DNA of 64,000 nt from DVED01 sp963838375. Its GTDB lineage: Bacteria; Cyanobacteriota; Cyanobacteriia; Cyanobacteriales; Geitlerinemataceae. The notes beneath the pieces are model-generated. The model was not told where the DNA came from. It saw nothing but the letters and a program-made list of their open reading frames with translations, and did not search any database. The DNA is taken from NCBI GenBank assembly GCA_963838375.1, contig CAWIQY010000003.1, positions 496,001-560,000 of the forward strand. Reading direction: 5' to 3'. Position 1 is the stretch's first letter; each line of letters opens with the position of its first letter. The position numbers and the translations under genes are program-made. Positions 27,386 through 35,579 of this stretch are shown in pieces.

Positions 27386-28210
27386 TTACCAACTTTTTGG
27401 GCAGAGAATTGCCCGATCTCGTCCGGTACGCTTCGCCTCATACAAGGCAGCATCGGCATCGGCAACCAAGGCGTCACTGCTCGAACTCGCCTTGGGAACG
27501 TGACGGGCAACCCCCAAACTGATGGTGACATACTCGCTGACTTTCGATCCCTCGTGAGGGATTTTCAAGCTTCTGACGCATTCGCAGATCGTTTGGGCGA
27601 TCGACCTTGCCCCCATAATGTCGGTATTGGGTAAAACAACCACCATTTCTTCGCCACCATATCGCGCCACCATATCGCCCGATCTCTTCACCGCTTGACT
27701 CATTGCACGAGCAATTTTTCGCAGGCACTCATCTCCGGCGGGATGTCCATAGGCGTCGTTATAGAGTTTGAAAAAGTCAACGTCACACAAAATTAAAGAC
27801 AGTGGCTGTTGAGTGTGAATCAATCGCTGCCAAGATTGCTCGAGATATTGGTCGAACCGCCGCCGATTGGCTAACCCGGTCAGTGCATCGCAATGAGCCA
27901 GTCGTTTTGATTCTTGATTGGCTACTGCTAATTCCCGGCAAAGTCTACCAATTTCTCGGTAACTCGATCTCAACTGTGTTTCAATGCAATCTGCGTGTTC
28001 GGCGGTCGTTTCTAACATAATTTCTAAGTCATTTTTCTCCAAAAGGAGATTTTCGACTGTCTGCTGGAGTTTCACTAGCTCGAGAATTAGCTGTTCCCGA
28101 GAGAGGTGCGCGAACAGCTCGGAAGAGGCATGGGCTTGGATATGTATCACAGAGCTAATCAATGAAGTATCTTGACATATTTTACTGAGATAACACTTTG
28201 AAATCCGCAT
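27386..28210 (-). CDS. Diguanylate cyclase (GGDEF domain)
   Basis: This is a 274-residue soluble protein. The first 100 residues are mostly helical and probably coiled coil (LVKLQQTVENLLLEKNDLEIMLE); the rest is a GGDEF domain (CDALTGLANRRRFD, DVDFFKLYNDAYGH, ARYGGEEMVVVL). The active-site loop reads GGEEM, an accepted active variant of GGDEF, so synthesis of cyclic di-GMP from two GTP is expected. No sensory domain of known type is visible; the coiled coil may mediate dimerisation. It reads away from the flavoprotein gene with a 441-base gap. Confidence 0.92.
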   Translation of the reverse strand: MRISKCYLSKICQDTSLISSVIHIQAHASSELFAHLSREQLILELVKLQQTVENLLLEKNDLEIMLETTAEHADCIETQLRSSYREIGRLCRELAVANQESKRLAHCDALTGLANRRRFDQYLEQSWQRLIHTQQPLSLILCDVDFFKLYNDAYGHPAGDECLRKIARAMSQAVKRSGDMVARYGGEEMVVVLPNTDIMGARSIAQTICECVRSLKIPHEGSKVSEYVTISLGVARHVPKASSSSDALVADADAALYEAKRTGRDRAILCPKSW

Positions 28211-28651
28211 TTTTACACTGGATTTTTGTTAAAGATTCATCTCGCCAACTAGGCTGATACTGAGTATGCTAATTACCAAAACTCCGTATTTTTTCTTAAA
28301 AAGAATTAATTTATTTCTTTTATCTGTTTTAAATTCTGTAATTATACGGATCTACAAGAATTTGATGTTTAGAGATAAGGATCGCTAGTTTTTGATGGGT
28401 ATTATTGCAGTCCCCGCAGAATCGATCGCTATGGGGTCGCTGAGTTTATCGAAAAAACCGTCTATCAAAACCACCGAAAAACTCAGTAAGGTGCGATCGG
28501 GTTTGGGCAAACTCACTCAACTGTCAAGCTTGACAATGGGGAATCTCTGTACGATAGACCCCGATCGTGGGTTAACGGAAAAAATTGTTTTTAAAAGATG
28601 GATGATACCCGGATCGAAAGTCTTTCGATCCGGTTGAACTTATTGGCAATT
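28211..28651. other. Intergenic stretch, no clear gene
   Basis: An 81-codon plus-strand frame at 28392-28637 has no family resemblance and no ribosome site, so I do not call it. The stretch holds AT-rich sequence upstream of the cyclase and a hairpin at 28609-28633. Confidence 0.5.
28609..28633 (-). terminator. Hairpin after the flavoprotein gene
   Basis: A 12-bp inverted repeat (CCGGATCGAAAG and CTTTCGATCCGG) with a one-base centre lies 18 bases past the stop of the minus-strand flavoprotein gene. A weak T-rich run (CATCTTTT) follows some way beyond on that strand. Confidence 0.55.
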
Positions 28652-29875
28652 TCATCGCTTTCCGCGAGCCGCACTCAGCAATTTTTGCCCGACATATCGC
28701 AACAAACGCACGGAGAACAGATCGGTAAAATCAAGGTCGCCCATTAACAAACGCATTGCCGCATGAGTCCCTTCTTTGCGTTTCACGACGTGCCGATACC
28801 AGAAATGGGGCCATCGATAAAAAACATCGGATAATTGGAGCGCGGCATCGAAATTTGCGGCGAGCTCAGCGTGCAGACGCTGAGTATATCGCTCCGGATT
28901 GCCACCAATAATACACTCGGCTGCGATCGCACCGCTTTTGACTGCGTGGAGAATACCATCGCCGAAGAAGGGGTTGACCAAACCCGCCGCATCCCCCACC
29001 AACAAAATCTTCCCGTCGGGGGTCTGGCGGGGTTCTTTGCCTTGCCACAGCGGTAAGGGATGGGCGTGGAAGCGCAGGCTTTCGCGATCGCCTTCTAGTC
29101 CGAACAGGTCAAAATACCTAAAAATCGCTTGTTTGAGTTCGCGGTGCACGGCTCGATTTCCGTTACGGTTGCCCCGTGGGGGATGAAAGACGCCTGCCCC
29201 GATATTCAGGTGTTCGCCTTTGGGGAAAATCCAGGCATATCCTTGTTCGACTGCACCGTATTCGAGATGGACGATCTCCGGACGCAAATCGGGATGTCCC
29301 TTCTCCCAAGCATAGGGAAATTCCACTTCCATGGCGATCGCGTCTCGCCGCGTTTGCCGCAAATTCGCCGCGTTTGCCACAATGCCATTCGCCCCATCTG
29401 CCCCAATCAGGTGTCGGGCAGTGGCGGCAAACTGGGTTTGGCGGCTGCCGATGGAGGAAGCGCGGACGAGAACGCGATCGTCTTCCATGTCGATCGATCT
29501 TACTGCCAAACCATCCCGTAACTCGGCTCCGGCATCGGCAGCTCCCTGGGCCAGAGCACGATCGAAAATCGATCGTTGCACCATCCACAGGATAATCTCT
29601 CGACGGGCATTGGGAATGTTCACCGAGCCCAGGTGTGCATCCTCAAAGTTCCAAGTATGCCGAACCTGACTCACCCGAGACTCCACAAAGGCTTCGGGCG
29701 CTAAATCCCGCAACCAGTCGCCGACCACCATTGGCATCCCGCCCCCACAGGTTTTGTGACGCGGCAGTTGGTGTTTTTCTAGCAGGGCAACCTTCAGTCC
29801 GGCTCGAGCCAGTGTGGCGGCTGCCGTTGCTCCAGCAGGTCCCGCCCCACAGACGATCGCATCGTAGTGCAACAT
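28652..29875 (-). CDS. Geranylgeranyl-reductase-family flavoprotein
   Basis: This is a 407-residue FAD-dependent oxidoreductase. The N-terminal dinucleotide fold (AIVCGAGPAGATAAATLARAG), the KTCGGGMP segment, the GADGANGIVANAA motif and ILLVGDAAGLVNPFFGDGI are typical of the geranylgeranyl reductase family. Members saturate isoprenoid chains on chlorophyll, tocopherol, phylloquinone or membrane lipids. It differs from the main ChlP pattern known to me, so the substrate is left open. It follows gyrB on the same strand with 129 bases of repeat-rich spacer. Confidence 0.85.
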   Translation of the reverse strand: MLHYDAIVCGAGPAGATAAATLARAGLKVALLEKHQLPRHKTCGGGMPMVVGDWLRDLAPEAFVESRVSQVRHTWNFEDAHLGSVNIPNARREIILWMVQRSIFDRALAQGAADAGAELRDGLAVRSIDMEDDRVLVRASSIGSRQTQFAATARHLIGADGANGIVANAANLRQTRRDAIAMEVEFPYAWEKGHPDLRPEIVHLEYGAVEQGYAWIFPKGEHLNIGAGVFHPPRGNRNGNRAVHRELKQAIFRYFDLFGLEGDRESLRFHAHPLPLWQGKEPRQTPDGKILLVGDAAGLVNPFFGDGILHAVKSGAIAAECIIGGNPERYTQRLHAELAANFDAALQLSDVFYRWPHFWYRHVVKRKEGTHAAMRLLMGDLDFTDLFSVRLLRYVGQKLLSAARGKR

Positions 29876-29887
29876 AGTTTAAGCAGA

Positions 29888-29999
29888 AGTTTAGGAGTTC
29901 AGAAGTTCAGGAGTGCAGAATGAGGAGTGCAGGGTTGGCTAACAACTATCCACTATCAACTCTTCCCTCCCCAACTCCTGTAACTCCTGTAACTCCTTT
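29888..29999. repeat. Short tandem repeats between gyrB and flavoprotein gene
   Basis: Units of the GGAGTTCAG/GGAGTGCAG type and the inverse-like TAACTCCTG repeated about three times fill the spacer. The same GGAGTTCAG unit borders the hairpin repeats at 46742-46789 and inside the radical SAM gene at 54345-54446. Confidence 0.7.
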
Positions 30000-30004
30000 G
30001 AAAA

Positions 30005-33000
30005 TCAAATATCCAAATCCGTCATATTGAGTTTGGGCCCGAAGGTTTCGATGAATTCGCGACGGGGAGCAACTCGATCGCCCATTAATACGGTAAAGAT
30101 CCGATCGGCTTCCGCTGCGTCTTCGATTTCTATGCGTTTTAGCATTCGGGTTTCGGGGTTCATCGTGGTATTCCACAACTGTTCGGGCATCATTTCCCCC
30201 AACCCTTTAAACCGCTGGATGGTGTAGTTGGCATTGGCAGGAAACTCGTTGCGAACCAATTGGTTGAGTTCGCGATCGCTGTAGCAGTAGTAATGATTCC
30301 GCCCGCGCTCTACTTTATACAGCGGCGAACAGGCGATATAGATGTAACCTCGATCGACCAAATCGCGCTGGTAGCGATAGAAGAACGTCAACAACAGGGT
30401 GCGAATGTGAGCACCATCGACGTCGGCATCGGTGTTGTGGGCGCACAGTCCCCCCGTCCCACAGACGAAGTTTTCGTCCCCTTCCACCGAGAAGTCGTAA
30501 ACATACTCGCCCACGGGTTCGATTTCCTCGGCACTGACCACTTTCAACCCCATCAAATCTTTGCCAATGGGTAGATATTCTTGGGGTTGACGCCAGGGAC
30601 GAGCTAAATGCGCTTCGATATTTGCCCCGTTGTGATGGTTTCGCCAGATGGGATGCAAGCGTTCGAGTTGGTCTTTGCCAGCAATGCGGAGGGTATGATG
30701 GGGTCGCCGTCCCAGGGTGGGTTTCTTGGGTGGGAACGTGGGTTCGTAGTAGCCCGTTCCGGCAACGATGCCCAACTGTCCGAACAGATACAGCAGTCCG
30801 TCTTTGAGTTCCTCGGATGCGGTGGTGATAATCATGCTGTCACGATCGATCGTGCCGTCGCCAAGGAAGTATCCTTCCAAGAAGGACAATTGCAGTTTTT
30901 CAGACAGACTGAAGACGAGATCGGGAATTTTCTTCTCGTGCGATCGCTTGTTCAACCCCCAAGCGCGCATTAATCGGGCTGCGGGAACGCTGCTAAAACA
31001 CAGTTCGGCAAATTTTCCTCGGGCTTCGTCGGAATGGATGCGGGGCGTTTCTCCAAACAGTTTTTCGATAATTGGGGACAGTTTTTCGATAAACGGTTCT
31101 CCCCGCTTACCCATGTAAATTTTGATGTGATGGTTGCTCTGCACCCCTTGAGCAACGTACCAACCCACAAACCACATCAATTCTTTAGTAATGGGAAGAT
31201 AGCGATCGAATGCTTTTTCGGGATGCGATCGCGGCACGAGTTGGATATCCTCGCCCAATTGTGCCAGTTCTGGGTTCGTCAGTTCGTCGATCGCTTTGAG
31301 ACCGCTGACTTCGCGCCAGCTTGCATTCTTATTCTTGTCGTTTTTGGAGAGGTACTTATTAATCCGAGGAGGCAACTGACGATAGGTGATGCCTTCTTCC
31401 CAGCCAATTTCCTCTAAATACGTCAGGAAGTGGGATAAAATTGGGCGCTTAAGTCCCCGTTCCCAATTGCCGATCGTCCCGCCGTGCTTGACCTTACAAG
31501 ATTCGGCAACTCGCGTCAGGGTGATTCCTGCCGCTTGGCGTTGTGCCGCCAGTTGTTGCCAAGCTTCCGGATGCAGTTCGATGCGGGGTTCGCTCCACTG
31601 ACTCGGTTGCGCCACCCGCGCCAACACCCGCTCTTTGGCAATCTGACGCACATCTTCACCCTGGACGTACAAGGCGTTGGTTTCCCCAGCTTGACAGAAG
31701 GTTTGCAACAAGTCGATCTTTTTCAGACTTTTGCTGGGACGGGGTAAATGGCGACTGGCAACCAGGATATCGTCGGGTCGAATTTCGTTGCCTTTTTTGA
31801 GTTTGACTTGCTCTCCTTCGTAGACGAAAACGCTGTGAGAAGAAGTGACTTTAATCGTGCGGTTGTATCGGGTGACAATCTTGTACATCGGCTCTTCGTG
31901 CGGATGCCGAATCACCGCTTTGAGCGGACGGAAGCGAGTGGTATAGGTTTCGGGATCGAAGGAAATCACCTGATACCGATCGGGATCTTTTCGTCCTTCC
32001 ACACAATCATCAATGAAGTCGCCGATTTTCACCAATTCGGTTTTGCGATCGTCTTTCATCACCAATGTGGGTTCGTCCCCGGCTACGCTCATAATAATGA
32101 CGCGATGGTAGCGCAGTTGACTGGCGTCGAATTCTTCGCCCTTAATCCCCAAACCCAACGCCGTGATCAGCGATTGAATTTCGTTATTTTTATAGATCTT
32201 GCTGTCGTCGGTTTTCTCGATATTGAGGATTTTACCGCGCAGGGGGAGAATGGCTTGAAAACGTCGATCGCGCCCTTGTTTGGCGCTATTGTGGACGAAA
32301 ATACCACTGGCTAACGCAAAGTTATGGGTATGGGGAACTTCGATATCGTAAACATCTTCCCGATCGTCTAGACGCTCGACCGATACCACCCGGTGATTGT
32401 AGTTGCGTATGGCATCACGCGCAGCCCAGAGTTCGCCACAGAAGTAGCGATCGCAGAAGGTTTTAAATGTCAACAGCGATTTATCTTTTAATCGGCGACG
32501 ATAACTTTCATAAGTATCGATATCGATATAGCCAATTTGTCGGTATACCTCGTGCAACGCTGCCAATGTCTTGCGATAGTACGTCTGCTTCAACGATTCA
32601 CGACGCTTTTGCCGATATTCCCAGGTCCACTGTTCTTTCGTAGTTTGTCGTCGCCACTGGCGCAACTCCTCATCTTGCCACTGTTCCTTTGCCTGTTGGG
32701 AGTGAGCTTCTCGGGCTTCGGGATTCTCTACAAAATACTGGCGCACCCGCACGGCTTGAGCTTGACGGTTAGTCTCGTCACTCCAATACTCTTGTTGTAT
32801 GCGATCGAGTTGTGCGTGGTTGGCTTGACGGTATGCTTCGTTATTTTCGTAAAACTCGCGCCATTTGCCTGCCATGTAAGCTTTGTACGCTTCATCTTGC
32901 CACTGCGCCTTCGCCTGTTGCGACAAGATTTCCCGCGTTGACGGCTGCTGCATGCGCTCTCTCATGAACGCGCGGAACTCCTCACTCTGATGCACTTGAC

Positions 33001-34909
33001 GGCTTTTTTCAATGACATCCGGACGATGTAACGTCTTTTCGAGATGCTGACGGTGCAGCGCCAAATGCCCTTCTGGCGTCATCCGTCGAATATTAGTGGG
33101 GTCATTGTTGCGTTTGTTGAAATCAATATGATGGCGATGACTGCCATCTGAGGTCGGATATACCCCATGCTTCAAATTATAAAAATCTGCCACCATATGG
33201 GTGTACATCCAGCGATCGGTTCCTGGATTCCACACCATTTCATACCCATCAAGTCCTTGTCCTTTTTGGTTTTTCTGAGAAATTTGCCGATACAGAGGCA
33301 TCAGAGAATCTTCCGGCGTTAGCAAAGCCGCCGCTTTGTAACTGCCATCGCGCAGCATGAAGAGATGATCCGGGGTACAAATGCCCGTTTCGCCATTATC
33401 CAGCGTCACCTTGACTAACTCGGCATTTTGCTTTGTCATCCGAGCATTAATAATCCGCTCGATGGCAATTTTTCCATCCGATCGCATGGTATAGCAGAAA
33501 TGCTCTTTCCCCTGAGCTTGCTCCTCGACGATCTGTTTGATAGGAATTTCTCGTCCATCTGCCAGTGATATATAAGTTTTTCCAATCCAACAGCCCCCCG
33601 CGGAATCCCCCTCAACCAGAAAAATCTCCGATTCGGACGGGTCTTTCGAGGAACAATCCGCTAATTTTCCGGGTAACGTCGAAGACTCCAAAACCGATTT
33701 GCGGCGCACCAATTCCCGCGCCCGCCGTGCCGCTTCTGCTGCATTAAACGCCTGAATCGCTTTTTCTAAAATGGAGTCGGCAACGTGAGGACGAAAGTCG
33801 AGATACTCCGTCAGCACTTCTCCCACCAAAGAATCGACAATCCCCCGGACTTCTGTATTCCCCAGTTTAGTTTTGGTTTGCCCCTCAAATTCGGGGTCGG
33901 GAACCTTGACGGAAATGACCCCCGTCAATCCTTCCCGGATGTTTTCCCCTGCCAAGTTGGAATCTTGTTCCTTGAGTTTGTTGCGCTTGCGGGCAGTGGC
34001 GTTCATCGTCCGCGTCAGCACCGTTTTCAAACCTTCCAGGTGGGTTCCCCCATCAATAGTCCGGATATTATTGGCAAATCCCAGCAAGTTATCGCTGAAG
34101 GCATCAACGCACCACTGAAGCGCGGCTTCCACCTGAACGTTATTCCGTTCTCCGGAAATATAAATAATTTCTTCGTGTAGGGGTTCTTTCTGCCGGTTCA
34201 TGTACTCGACATACTCCCGAATCCCGCCTTCGTAGTAGTAGGTTTCTTGCTTGGGTTCGTTGTCTTTGAGCAGTTCTAGGCGGTTGTCGGTAAAGGTGAT
34301 TCTCACCCCGGCGTTGAGATAGGCAAGTTCCCGCAGCCGTCCGGAGATGGTTGCATAATCGAACTCTATTCCGGTGGTAAAAATTTGGATGTCGGGGAGA
34401 AAGCAGACTGAAGTTCCCGTCCGATCTTTTTCTGGGCTAGTCTTCGATTGCAAGTCACCAATGGGTTTTCCCCTTTCGTAGCGCTGGGTATGCACTTTTT
34501 TGTCGCGCCAGACGGTGACTTCTACCCATTCGGACAGGGCGTTTACCACAGAAACGCCGACCCCGTGCAGTCCTCCGGACACTTTATAGCCACCGCCGCC
34601 GAATTTCCCGCCCGCGTGCAGGACGGTCATGACTGTTTCTAGAGCGGATCTCCCAGTCTTGGAGTGAATATCGATGGGAATCCCTCGACCGTCATCGGTG
34701 ACACTGACCGAACCGTTGGCATTGATATCGATTTCGATGTGGGTGCAGTGCCCGGCTAAGGCTTCGTCTACGGAGTTGTCTACAACCTCATACACGAGAT
34801 GGTGTAGTCCTCGAGGTCCGGTCGTCCCGATATACATCCCCGGTCGCTTGCGGACTGCCTCCAGACCTTCTAAAACTTGAATCTGATCGGCACCGTAATT
34901 ACTGGTCAT
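30005..34909 (-). CDS. gyrB: DNA gyrase subunit B with two inteins
   Basis: This is a 1,634-residue precursor. GHKL ATPase and transducer domains run to about residue 400 (EVVDNSVDEALAG, GGLHGVGVSVVNAL). The TOPRIM domain is interrupted twice: after EGDSAGG (intein 1, residues 440-874) and after RVIIM (intein 2, residues 941-1492), immediately before TDADVDG. Removing both leaves 647 residues, the normal length for cyanobacterial GyrB, ending in RFKGLGEMMPEQLW and the C-terminal tail. GyrB supplies ATP hydrolysis and strand passage for negative supercoiling. Both insertions separate catalytic TOPRIM acids, so no active gyrase can form before splicing. The frame is intact throughout. Confidence 0.97.
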   Translation of the reverse strand: MTSNYGADQIQVLEGLEAVRKRPGMYIGTTGPRGLHHLVYEVVDNSVDEALAGHCTHIEIDINANGSVSVTDDGRGIPIDIHSKTGRSALETVMTVLHAGGKFGGGGYKVSGGLHGVGVSVVNALSEWVEVTVWRDKKVHTQRYERGKPIGDLQSKTSPEKDRTGTSVCFLPDIQIFTTGIEFDYATISGRLRELAYLNAGVRITFTDNRLELLKDNEPKQETYYYEGGIREYVEYMNRQKEPLHEEIIYISGERNNVQVEAALQWCVDAFSDNLLGFANNIRTIDGGTHLEGLKTVLTRTMNATARKRNKLKEQDSNLAGENIREGLTGVISVKVPDPEFEGQTKTKLGNTEVRGIVDSLVGEVLTEYLDFRPHVADSILEKAIQAFNAAEAARRARELVRRKSVLESSTLPGKLADCSSKDPSESEIFLVEGDSAGGCWIGKTYISLADGREIPIKQIVEEQAQGKEHFCYTMRSDGKIAIERIINARMTKQNAELVKVTLDNGETGICTPDHLFMLRDGSYKAAALLTPEDSLMPLYRQISQKNQKGQGLDGYEMVWNPGTDRWMYTHMVADFYNLKHGVYPTSDGSHRHHIDFNKRNNDPTNIRRMTPEGHLALHRQHLEKTLHRPDVIEKSRQVHQSEEFRAFMRERMQQPSTREILSQQAKAQWQDEAYKAYMAGKWREFYENNEAYRQANHAQLDRIQQEYWSDETNRQAQAVRVRQYFVENPEAREAHSQQAKEQWQDEELRQWRRQTTKEQWTWEYRQKRRESLKQTYYRKTLAALHEVYRQIGYIDIDTYESYRRRLKDKSLLTFKTFCDRYFCGELWAARDAIRNYNHRVVSVERLDDREDVYDIEVPHTHNFALASGIFVHNSAKQGRDRRFQAILPLRGKILNIEKTDDSKIYKNNEIQSLITALGLGIKGEEFDASQLRYHRVIIMSVAGDEPTLVMKDDRKTELVKIGDFIDDCVEGRKDPDRYQVISFDPETYTTRFRPLKAVIRHPHEEPMYKIVTRYNRTIKVTSSHSVFVYEGEQVKLKKGNEIRPDDILVASRHLPRPSKSLKKIDLLQTFCQAGETNALYVQGEDVRQIAKERVLARVAQPSQWSEPRIELHPEAWQQLAAQRQAAGITLTRVAESCKVKHGGTIGNWERGLKRPILSHFLTYLEEIGWEEGITYRQLPPRINKYLSKNDKNKNASWREVSGLKAIDELTNPELAQLGEDIQLVPRSHPEKAFDRYLPITKELMWFVGWYVAQGVQSNHHIKIYMGKRGEPFIEKLSPIIEKLFGETPRIHSDEARGKFAELCFSSVPAARLMRAWGLNKRSHEKKIPDLVFSLSEKLQLSFLEGYFLGDGTIDRDSMIITTASEELKDGLLYLFGQLGIVAGTGYYEPTFPPKKPTLGRRPHHTLRIAGKDQLERLHPIWRNHHNGANIEAHLARPWRQPQEYLPIGKDLMGLKVVSAEEIEPVGEYVYDFSVEGDENFVCGTGGLCAHNTDADVDGAHIRTLLLTFFYRYQRDLVDRGYIYIACSPLYKVERGRNHYYCYSDRELNQLVRNEFPANANYTIQRFKGLGEMMPEQLWNTTMNPETRMLKRIEIEDAAEADRIFTVLMGDRVAPRREFIETFGPKLNMTDLDI
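30434..32089 (-). other. Intein 2 in GyrB (LAGLIDADG type, possibly inactive)
   Basis: This intein has 552 residues, from Ser941 to Asn1492 of the precursor. Splicing signatures: Ser1, block B TSSH (VTSSHSVFVY), block F YVYDFSVEGDENFVCGTGG, terminal CAHN and Thr at +1. A LAGLIDADG endonuclease is present, with motif 1 FVGWYVAQG and motif 2 LEGYFLGDG. Motif 1 has Gln1254 where an acidic residue is expected, so cutting may be lost. A helix-turn-helix-like stretch (residues about 1112-1167, LAAQRQAAGITLTRVAESCK, then GNWERGLKRP) sits between the splicing and endonuclease parts. Confidence 0.93.
32288..33592 (-). other. Intein 1 in GyrB (HNH endonuclease type)
   Basis: This intein has 435 residues, from Cys440 to Asn874 of the precursor, at the same site as the characterised Synechocystis GyrB intein (SAGG before, SAKQGRDR after). 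Splicing residues are complete: Cys1, block B TPDH, block F DVYDIEVPHTHNFALASG, the terminal HN and Ser at +1. The insert between splicing blocks holds an HNH-type homing endonuclease (SHRHHIDFNKRNNDPTNIRR, then HLALH) followed by several short repeats with QWQDE/YW patterns that resemble DNA-binding modules of such enzymes. It looks fully functional. Confidence 0.95.
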
Positions 34910-35579
34910 GACAAATCCTCTCCAAACTGGGGGTGAAACCCACCGATTTCTCGATCGACGACAAAAATATCCTAAATTCTAACACAAAATGGTTGGTGGC
35001 TGTAACAAGCCTTTTTCTGAAAGATTTTAGGTAGGGGATGCACCCTCAGTTTAATGACCTATTATCCGAGGAGTTGCCGGGGTTCGGGAGTCTGGGCAAT
35101 GCACGGGCTGTACCTGTAGAAATGACAGGCGGTGACCAGCGCGCTATAACAACTATAGCTAAGAGTCGGACACTTAAGGCAGCGATCGGACTCGATGCTG
35201 GAGCTGATGATGACCGGGTTAATAACATCCGTACATCAGTTAGAGGAGCGATCGAATCGAAGTGATAATCTCGATATTATGCAGGTAAAGTCGAAGAATC
35301 GGAGGCGAAAAGCGGTTGATTTAATGCCAACCGGAGTGCATCCGTCCAACTAGAATTTGAACCGGACGATCGCTTTTTGCTCGGGTTAACCTGCATTAGC
35401 ACCCATAACAACGTTCGCCTGCCAATTTGCGGTAAAAAATCGATCGACCCTGAATTCCCAAAAAATCTTCGGTAAATTAGAGAGACCTAACCCGCGCAGG
35501 CGGGTTTCGATTCTGTAGTTGAGGTTTCCCACCGCCCAATTCTCCCCAATTCTCCAACCCTCCAATTCCCCCATCGCAG
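34910..35579. other. Intergenic stretch between gyrB and the NLR gene
   Basis: This 670-base divergent region must hold the promoters of gyrB and the NLR gene. I see no convincing gene; a 75-codon plus-strand frame from 35041 lacks family resemblance. Bases about 35530-35575 carry CAATTCTCC-type short repeats directly before the NLR start. Confidence 0.5.

Noticed and set aside
28392..28637. 81-codon plus-strand frame
   Set aside because: It ends within the hairpin after the flavoprotein gene and shows no conserved pattern.
30005..34909. gyrB as two or three separate genes
   Set aside because: The frame is continuous, the splicing residues of both inteins are present, and removing them restores a normal 647-residue GyrB.
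35041..35265. 75-codon plus-strand frame between gyrB and the NLR gene
   Set aside because: No family resemblance and no ribosome site; it lies in the expected promoter region.
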